Made by a program: the position numbers and the translations under genes. Under the pieces are notes generated by a model, which did no database searches, was not told the origin of the DNA, and saw only the letters and a list, made by a program, of their open reading frames with translations. Positions 58,490-64,000 of a stretch of DNA of 64,000 nucleotides are shown here, one piece after another; the stretch's first letter is position 1; every line of letters starts with the position of its first letter. Origin of the DNA: Yersinia massiliensis (GTDB taxonomy: Bacteria; Pseudomonadota; Gammaproteobacteria; Enterobacterales; Enterobacteriaceae); NCBI RefSeq assembly GCF_003048255.1, contig NZ_CP028487.1, forward strand, positions 4,092,001 to 4,156,000. The letters run 5' to 3'.

Positions 58490-59713
58490 TTAGAGCATGT
58501 TCTTACCGTAATCCATTGGCGACAAATCAAAGTAACTCGCCACTGTCTGCCCAATATCGGCAAAGGTTTCACGGTGCCCCAATGATCCCGGTTTTACTTT
58601 CGGGCCATAGACCAAGACCGGAATGTGCTCACGAGTATGATCGGTGCCCGGCCAAGTAGGGTCACAACCATGGTCAGCGGTCAGGATAAGAATGTCATCT
58701 TCTTTCACCAGTGCCATCAGTTCTGGCAAGCGGCGGTCAAACAGTTCCAACGCGGCGGCATAACCTGCCACATCACGACGGTGACCATAAGATGAGTCAA
58801 AATCAACAAAGTTGGTGAACACGATGGTGTTATCACCCGCTTTTTTCATCTCTTCAATGGTCGCATCAAACAGTGCATCGAGACCAGTGGCCTTCACTTT
58901 ATGTGTGATGCCAACATGGGCGTAAATATCAGCGATTTTACCGATAGAAACCACTTCGCCACTTTTCTCGTCCACCAGCTTTTTCAGCATGGTCGGTGCA
59001 GGCGGCTCAACAGCCAGATCATGGCGGTTACCGGTGCGTTGGAAGTGGCCCGGCTTATCGCCAATAAACGGACGCGCAATCACGCGGCCAATATTGTAGC
59101 CACCTTCGGTCAGTTCTTCGCGTGCGATTTCGCATAGTTCGTACAGGCGATCAAGGCCAAATGTTTCTTCATGGCAAGCAATCTGGAACACCGAGTCAGC
59201 AGAAGTGTAGAAAATCGGTTTTCCGGTTTTCATGTGTTCTTCACCCAGTTGATCGAGGATAACGGTGCCACTTGAATGGCAGTTCCCCAGATAGCCGGGT
59301 AAGTTGGCGCGTTTGACCAGTTTATCCAGTAATTCCGGTGGGAAGCTGTTTTCTACATCACTGAAGTAGCCCCAATCGAACAGTACGGGTACACCGGCAA
59401 TTTCCCAGTGGCCTGATGGCGTGTCTTTACCCGAGGATAACTCGCTGGCGTAGCCATAAGCACCAATGATGTCAGCGTTTTTATCTAACCCGACAGGGAA
59501 TTTTCCGGTCGACTCTTCAGCAGCTTTTCCCAATCCTAAACGGCTCAGGTTCGGCAAGGTCAGTGGGCCACTGCGGCCAACATTGGCTTCACCACGGGCG
59601 CAAGCCTCGGCGATGTGGCCCAGTGTATCCGCTCCTTCGTCACCAAACTTTTTAGCATCAGCGCTCGCACCAATACCAAATGAGTCTAATACCATAATAA
59701 ATGTACGTTTCAT
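58490..59713 (-). CDS. deoB: Phosphopentomutase
   Basis: 407 aa Mn2+-dependent alkaline-phosphatase-superfamily mutase converting (deoxy)ribose-1-phosphate to the 5-phosphate. Metal sites: [14 protein letters not shown] at the N-terminus, [11 protein letters not shown] with the phospho-acceptor Thr, [20 protein letters not shown] at the C-terminal metal cluster. ATG preceded by TAGGAGAGAAGC. Third gene of deoCABD. Confidence 0.97.
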   Translation of the reverse strand: MKRTFIMVLDSFGIGASADAKKFGDEGADTLGHIAEACARGEANVGRSGPLTLPNLSRLGLGKAAEESTGKFPVGLDKNADIIGAYGYASELSSGKDTPSGHWEIAGVPVLFDWGYFSDVENSFPPELLDKLVKRANLPGYLGNCHSSGTVILDQLGEEHMKTGKPIFYTSADSVFQIACHEETFGLDRLYELCEIAREELTEGGYNIGRVIARPFIGDKPGHFQRTGNRHDLAVEPPAPTMLKKLVDEKSGEVVSIGKIADIYAHVGITHKVKATGLDALFDATIEEMKKAGDNTIVFTNFVDFDSSYGHRRDVAGYAAALELFDRRLPELMALVKEDDILILTADHGCDPTWPGTDHTREHIPVLVYGPKVKPGSLGHRETFADIGQTVASYFDLSPMDYGKNML

Positions 59714-59732
59714 GCTTCTCTCCTACAGCGAT

Positions 59733-59751
59733 TCACCCGCTTGGCGGGTGA
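59733..59751 (-). other. Hairpin between deoA and deoB
   Basis: TCACCCGC, loop TTG, GCGGGTGA, an 8-bp perfect stem in the 53-base spacer, without a T run. Probably affects mRNA processing or stability. Confidence 0.55.
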
Positions 59752-59766
59752 GTCAAAATGGGGCGT

Positions 59767-61089
59767 TTATTCCGTGATACGGCGATAGATAACGGGTGTT
59801 TCTTCCGGCGCTTTGTCACCCAACGTGATGGCCTTGCGCACAGCATCTGCTGCCTGCTGCCAATCGTCTTCGTTATTGGCATGAATCACGGCTAAGGGAA
59901 GTTGACCGTCAACATGGGTGCCCAAACGGATCATATCGGTTAAACCAACACTGTAATCAATCGGATCGGTTGCACGACGGCGACCACCGCCAAGGGCAAC
60001 CACGGACATGCCTAATGCGCGTGTATCCATCGCAGTGATAATGCCAGACCGTTCAGCGAAGACCGGCTTACTCAACATGGCAACCGGTAAGTAGCTGTCG
60101 TAGCGTTCGACGAAATCACTCGGGCCTTTTTGCGCCGCGACCATGCGACCAAAGACCTCTGCCGCCTTCCCGTTATCCAGTACGGCTTGCAACTTGGCTC
60201 GAGCATCCGCTTCATCTTGTGCCAAGCCACCGGATAGCAGCATTTCAACACAGAGTGCCATAGTGACTTCCAACAAGCGCGGGTTACGATATTCGCCGGT
60301 GAGGAATCGCACGGCTTCGCGCACTTCAACGCCATTACCGGCGCTGGAAGCCAATACCTGATTCATGTCGGTTAATAGCGCAGTGGTTTTGCAGCCAGCG
60401 CCGTTCGCGACACCGACTATCGCCTGCGCCAAATCAGCAGATAACTGATAAGTTGGCATAAAAGCGCCCGAACCGACTTTGACATCCATCACCAGCGCAT
60501 CTAAACCTTCCGCCAGTTTCTTGGCGAGAATAGAAGCGGTAATCAATGGGATAGAGTCAACCGTTGCGGTGATATCACGGGTGGCATAGAAGCGTTTATC
60601 CGCCGGTGCCAACGAGCTGGTTTGGCCAATAATCGCCACACCAACATCCTGAATGATTTTACGAAAAGCACTATCATCGGGGAAAATATCAAAACCGGGA
60701 ATGGCTTCCAGTTTATCCAACGTCCCGCCAGTATGCCCTAAGCCACGGCCGGAAATCATCGGCACATAGCCGCCACACGCGGCCACCATCGGGCCGAGCA
60801 TCAATGATGTCACATCGCCGACACCACCGGTGGAGTGTTTATCCACAATTGGGCCATTGAGATTCAGGCTCTTCCAGTCCAGCACAGTGCCAGAATCACG
60901 CATTGCCATAGTGAGCGCCACACGCTCAGGCATGCTCATATCATGGAAATAAATGGTCATTGCCAAAGCTGCAATCTGCCCTTCGGAAACCACGTTATCG
61001 CGGATCCCATTGATGAAAAAGCGAATTTCTTCTTCGCTCAGTGGCTGACCATCGCGTTTTTTACGAATAATTTCTTGTGCGAGAAACAA
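59767..61089 (-). CDS. deoA: Thymidine phosphorylase
   Basis: 440 aa from a TTG at 61089 ([20 protein letters not shown]), the E. coli length; AGGGGG lies five bases upstream. The longer frame to 61131 adds 14 codons across the intercistronic hairpin and is not supported. Phosphorolysis of thymidine to thymine and deoxyribose-1-phosphate. [16 protein letters not shown] (about 84-99) and [16 protein letters not shown] are the phosphate and nucleoside sites. Second gene of deoCABD. Confidence 0.96.
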   Translation of the reverse strand: MFLAQEIIRKKRDGQPLSEEEIRFFINGIRDNVVSEGQIAALAMTIYFHDMSMPERVALTMAMRDSGTVLDWKSLNLNGPIVDKHSTGGVGDVTSLMLGPMVAACGGYVPMISGRGLGHTGGTLDKLEAIPGFDIFPDDSAFRKIIQDVGVAIIGQTSSLAPADKRFYATRDITATVDSIPLITASILAKKLAEGLDALVMDVKVGSGAFMPTYQLSADLAQAIVGVANGAGCKTTALLTDMNQVLASSAGNGVEVREAVRFLTGEYRNPRLLEVTMALCVEMLLSGGLAQDEADARAKLQAVLDNGKAAEVFGRMVAAQKGPSDFVERYDSYLPVAMLSKPVFAERSGIITAMDTRALGMSVVALGGGRRRATDPIDYSVGLTDMIRLGTHVDGQLPLAVIHANNEDDWQQAADAVRKAITLGDKAPEETPVIYRRITE

Positions 61090-61118
61090 GGCATCCCCCT
61101 GTTTATAGAATAAAAGCC

Positions 61119-61146
61119 GCACTGCGCGCAAATTAGCCCGCAGTGC
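61119..61146 (-). other. Hairpin between deoC and deoA
   Basis: GCACTGCG and CGCAGTGC separated by 12 bases, in the 102-base spacer between deoC stop and deoA start. No T run. Similar in kind to the deoA-deoB hairpin. Confidence 0.5.
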
Positions 61147-61191
61147 ATCGACGGCGTTCGATTAACCGCTAAATACAAATCTGCGCGGCAG

Positions 61192-61989
61192 TTAGTAGCC
61201 GCTGCTTTTGTTGTCGCTCTGATGACCCAACGTGGTGAGCAAGCTGGCGAGCAAACTGGATGCACCAAAGCGGAAGTGGCGAGCATCGGCCCAGCCTTCT
61301 CCCATCAATTGATCAGCCAATTGGAGGAATTGAGCGGCATCTTCAGCAGTACGTACCCCACCTGCTGGTTTGAATCCCACGGTTTTGCCCACACCTAAAT
61401 CGCGAATGACGCGTATCATGATGTCGGCACTTTCCAGTGTGGCATTCACCGGGACTTTACCGGTGGAGGTTTTGATAAAATCAGCACCCGCTTTGATCGC
61501 AATTTCAGAGGCTTGGCGAATTAAATGCTCTTGCTTTAACTCACCCGTTTCAATGATAACTTTCAATAAAACATTCGCGGCAGCACAGGCTTCTTTGCAC
61601 TGTTTTACTAATTCGAAACCGATCTTATCGTTCCCCGCCATTAAGGCGCGATAAGGGAAAACCACATCCACTTCATCAGCACCATACGCGATAGCAGCAC
61701 GGGTTTCGGCCAGCGCAATGGCGATATCGTCATGACCATGAGGGAAGTTGGTTACCGTCGCGATACGAATGTCAGGCGTACCTTGTTCACGCAATGTTTT
61801 ACGCGCAATAGGAATAAAGCGAGGATAAATACAGATTGCCGCAGTATTACCGGCAGGACTTTTTGCCTGATGACACAACGCGATCACTTTATCATCGGTG
61901 TCATCATCATTCAGAGTGGTTAAATCCATCAAACTCAGCGCGCGTTTGGCATAATCATTGAGATTCGCGCAGGCGGTTAAATCGGTCAT
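61192..61989 (-). CDS. deoC: Deoxyribose-phosphate aldolase
   Basis: 265 aa from ATG 61989, preceded by GGAGAGTTTT; five further codons upstream are unlikely. Class I aldolase splitting deoxyribose-5-phosphate to acetaldehyde and glyceraldehyde-3-phosphate. The Schiff-base Lys is in [24 protein letters not shown] and [11 protein letters not shown] are also conserved. Slightly longer than E. coli (259) through six residues near the N-terminus (CANLNDYAK). First gene of deoCABD, controlled by the CRP/CytR-type region upstream. Confidence 0.97.
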   Translation of the reverse strand: MTDLTACANLNDYAKRALSLMDLTTLNDDDTDDKVIALCHQAKSPAGNTAAICIYPRFIPIARKTLREQGTPDIRIATVTNFPHGHDDIAIALAETRAAIAYGADEVDVVFPYRALMAGNDKIGFELVKQCKEACAAANVLLKVIIETGELKQEHLIRQASEIAIKAGADFIKTSTGKVPVNATLESADIMIRVIRDLGVGKTVGFKPAGGVRTAEDAAQFLQLADQLMGEGWADARHFRFGASSLLASLLTTLGHQSDNKSSGY

Positions 61990-62235
61990 AAAACTCTCCA
62001 ACACTATTTCAGCCTCGGCACCTTGCCGTCACTGAGCATTTATTTATGAGCGAGCCAAGAAACGATGTCTGTTTCTCTGGTGATTAAAAACGCGCTACAG
62101 AAAGCGATATTACGACCGTCAGTGCGAACACAGACCATGCAGAAATAGCGCTAATGAGACCGTTCTAGCTCAACACGTTGGCGAGCGGACTTGGTTCCTT
62201 GAAGATAGCCCCACGGGTAAGCCCTTGGTTGCAAT

Positions 62236-62251
62236 TGAGATCCATCTCACC
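62236..62251 (-). promoter_or_regulatory. CRP-like site near deoC, next to a CytR-like octamer
   Basis: TGAGA-TCCATC-TCACC differs from TGTGA-N6-TCACA at one base in each half. GTTGCAAT (62229-62236), close to the CytR word GTTGCATT, abuts it, as expected for a CRP-CytR promoter. Confidence 0.55.
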
Positions 62252-62394
62252 GCAATACTTACCTGACTTGAAATGTGCGCGGAAACCGCGTTTTCAGTCA
62301 AAAATACATCATGCTATTTGAACACATTGTCGACACATGAGATGCGCCACAACTCACATTAATTAACAGAAAATTGTAACGCGCCGACATTATA

Positions 62395-62410
62395 TGTGAT
62401 TAGAATCACA
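62395..62410 (-). promoter_or_regulatory. Perfect CRP site upstream of deoC
   Basis: TGTGA-TTAGAA-TCACA, an exact match to both consensus half-sites, 406 bases upstream of deoC and 193 bases past the transporter stop. Confidence 0.75.
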
Positions 62411-62602
62411 AAATAACCTCATTTATAAGGTTTCGACAGTATTATGCCCACTCGCTTCAAGAATAGCTTATGGGTAGGAATACGCCTGAAAAACGGTGCA
62501 GCGCAGCGTCAAAGGTATAGCGGGTTTGAGTGCAAAATGCGCACCCGCGCTAGGGGCTTGTGTCTAAACAACAAACCCCTAAATGAGAATGACTGCGAAA
62601 AA

Positions 62603-63874
62603 TTAGAGTGCGAGGAAGAAGCCAGCAATAGTGGCACTCATCAGATTAGACAATGTACCTGCTGCCACGGCTTTCAAACCGAACCGCGCGATATCATGGC
62701 GACGATTAGGTGCCATGCTGCCTAAACCACCCAGTAAAATGGCGACCGACGATAAGTTGGCAAAACCACAAAGGGCGAAAGAGATAATCGCTTTTGTGTG
62801 TTCAGAAATAACCTGTAAACCAGCGGCTTTAACTAATTCCTCTGACTGAAGATATTGGCCGAAATTCATAAATGCCACGAATTCGTTGACGATAATTTTC
62901 TGACCAATAAACGAGCCAGCCACCATCGCTTCACTCCAAGGAATGCCTATCAGATAAGCAATTGGAGAGAACACCCAGCCTAGAATCAGCTCTAGCGAGA
63001 GTTGCGGATAGTCAAACCAACCGCCAATTCCGCCCAAAATACCATTGAGCAATGCAATCAAAGCGATAAATGCCAGCAACATTGCGCCGACATTCAATGC
63101 CAGTTGTAGACCGGAAGCGGCGCCGGATGCCGCAGCATCAATCACGTTTGCGGGGCGGTCATCTTCTGCAATTAAAGTGGTGGCATCAACTTTGTCATGG
63201 GTCTTTTCCGTTTCCGGCACCATCAACTTAGCAAATAGCAACCCGCCAGGCGCGGCCATAAAGGAGGCGGCAATCAGGTACTCCAATGGCACCCCCATTT
63301 GCGCGTAACCCGCCAAAACAGAGCCGGCAACGGAGGCTAAACCGCCACACATCACTGCAAACAGTTCGGATTGCGTCATCGTGGCAATATAAGGGCGCAC
63401 GACCAGAGGGGCTTCCGTTTGCCCGACAAAGATATTGGCCGTCGCGGAAAGAGATTCAGTACGAGAAGTGCCAAGCAGCTTTTGTAAGCCGCCGCCTAGC
63501 ACCTTGATCACCAGTTGCATCACACCGAGATAATACAAAACAGCGATCAATGAGGAGAAGAAGACAATCACTGGCAGTACACGCAGGGCAAAGACAAACC
63601 CGCCCCCGCCAAAGACTTCAAACATTTTGTCGGAAACTAAACCGCCAAACATAAATGAAATCCCGTCATTACCGTAAGCGATAACATTCGCGACCCCTTC
63701 GGACATTCCCCCTAAGATACTGCGCCCTACCGGTACATATAATACCAACGCGCCTATTCCTACCTGAAGAATAAATGCCCCTATCACAGTGCGGATATTA
63801 ATCGCCCTAAAATTACTTGAAAGAAGTACGGCTATTAATATCAGTACTGCCATTCCCACCAAACTCATAAGCAT
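62603..63874 (-). CDS. Concentrative nucleoside transporter, CNT (NupC) family
   Basis: 423 aa inner-membrane Na+- or H+-coupled nucleoside importer. Eight or more helices and two re-entrant hairpins are visible. The nucleoside-binding motif [13 protein letters not shown] (Gln-Thr-Glu), the NEFVAFMNF segment and the end [19 protein letters not shown] are all present. From memory it is closer to the structurally known Vibrio cholerae CNT than to E. coli NupC, YeiJ or YeiM, which suggests Na+ coupling. ATG preceded by ACAGGATTATCTGC. It lies upstream of deoCABD on the same strand, so it likely feeds nucleosides to that pathway. Confidence 0.93.
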   Translation of the reverse strand: MLMSLVGMAVLILIAVLLSSNFRAINIRTVIGAFILQVGIGALVLYVPVGRSILGGMSEGVANVIAYGNDGISFMFGGLVSDKMFEVFGGGGFVFALRVLPVIVFFSSLIAVLYYLGVMQLVIKVLGGGLQKLLGTSRTESLSATANIFVGQTEAPLVVRPYIATMTQSELFAVMCGGLASVAGSVLAGYAQMGVPLEYLIAASFMAAPGGLLFAKLMVPETEKTHDKVDATTLIAEDDRPANVIDAAASGAASGLQLALNVGAMLLAFIALIALLNGILGGIGGWFDYPQLSLELILGWVFSPIAYLIGIPWSEAMVAGSFIGQKIIVNEFVAFMNFGQYLQSEELVKAAGLQVISEHTKAIISFALCGFANLSSVAILLGGLGSMAPNRRHDIARFGLKAVAAGTLSNLMSATIAGFFLAL

Positions 63875-64000
63875 GCAGATAATCCTGTTAATGATTTGTA
63901 TTGAAATTATATGGGCGGATTATACCGACATGGGCCAGTCATCAAACAATCCCTGTCACAAATAAACACAACTAAAAGCAACGGTAAGACTGTAAATGTG

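Larger units (their letters stand above)
61990..62602 (-). promoter_or_regulatory. deoC upstream control region
   Basis: 613 bp between the nucleoside transporter stop and deoC. It holds two CRP-type sites (62236-62251 and 62395-62410), a CytR-like octamer GTTGCAAT at 62229-62236, and two hairpins near the transporter end (AGGGGTTTG/CAAGCCCCT at 62551-62581, GCGGGT/ACCCGC at 62520-62550). A plus-strand frame of 93 codons here has no support. Confidence 0.6.

Noticed and set aside
62444..62725. 93-codon plus-strand frame upstream of deoC
   Set aside because: It runs into the antisense of the transporter gene, lacks a ribosome site and covers two hairpins; considered spurious.
1..64000. tRNA, rRNA, insertion sequences, integrases or prophage genes
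   Set aside because: None was recognisable on either strand; all long frames are explained by the listed genes or are their shadows.

Overview
The window is chromosomal DNA of an enterobacterium, almost certainly a Yersinia. The backbone genes follow the order known around the origin of the E. coli map: fkpB-lspA-ileS-ribF-rpsT-nhaR-nhaA-dnaJ-dnaK-satP-mogA-talB-yaaA-thrCBA-arcA-creA-rob-gpmB-yjjX-trpR-slt-ettA-nadR-radA-serB-ytjB-deoDBAC. The departures from that order look Yersinia-like, mainly an hmsCDE-type c-di-GMP locus and a rhamnose cluster between slt and nadR. The complete rhamnose set argues against a rhamnose-negative lineage such as Y. enterocolitica. I cannot fix the species from sequence alone. 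No tRNA, rRNA, CRISPR array, prophage or insertion sequence was found.

Layout. 1-6.3 kb: the fkpB/lspA/ileS/ribF lipoprotein-processing and translation operon, rpsT with its UUG start, and the nhaA-nhaR sodium/proton antiporter operon. 7.6-9.7 kb: an isolated O-methyltransferase gene beside an AT-rich gap of about 0.8 kb. 9.7-13.3 kb: dnaK-dnaJ behind a sigma-32 promoter. 13.3-18 kb: satP, then a two-gene accessory block (a large exported protein and an MHS-type transporter). 18-27 kb: mogA, talB, yaaA, and the thrLABC operon with a complete leader peptide and attenuator. 27-33 kb: arcA, an orphan creA, rob, gpmB, yjjX, trpR with its operator, and slt. 33.6-39.4 kb: a P-type cation ATPase, hmsC-hmsD-hmsE and a 121-bp tandem repeat. 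39.4-49.9 kb: ettA and a complete L-rhamnose catabolic island (rhaT, rhaSR, rhaBAD, fucO, rhaM). 49.9-57.4 kb: a LysR/oxidoreductase divergent pair, nadR, radA, serB, ytjB and a Phd/RelE-type toxin-antitoxin pair. 57.6-63.9 kb: the deoCABD nucleoside catabolic operon with a CNT-family nucleoside transporter upstream.

Functional links. RhaT imports L-rhamnose, RhaM interconverts its anomers, RhaA/RhaB/RhaD convert it to DHAP and L-lactaldehyde, and FucO reduces lactaldehyde to propanediol. The rhaB and rhaT promoters share an operator of identical internal geometry. The CNT protein would import nucleosides for DeoD/DeoA, DeoB and DeoC. HmsC, HmsD and HmsE form a periplasm-to-membrane switch for c-di-GMP and biofilm.

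Most unusual item: the protein at 14204-16393 joins a signal peptide and an N-terminal beta-gamma-crystallin-like module to a C-terminal GNAT-acetyltransferase-like segment. Acetyl-CoA is not expected outside the cytoplasm, so an effector or toxin acting inside another cell is a testable idea. Other points of interest are the 121-bp repeat family with its conserved hairpin, a perfect NadR box at the nadR gene itself, and the changed M6 cation-site motif of the P-type ATPase.
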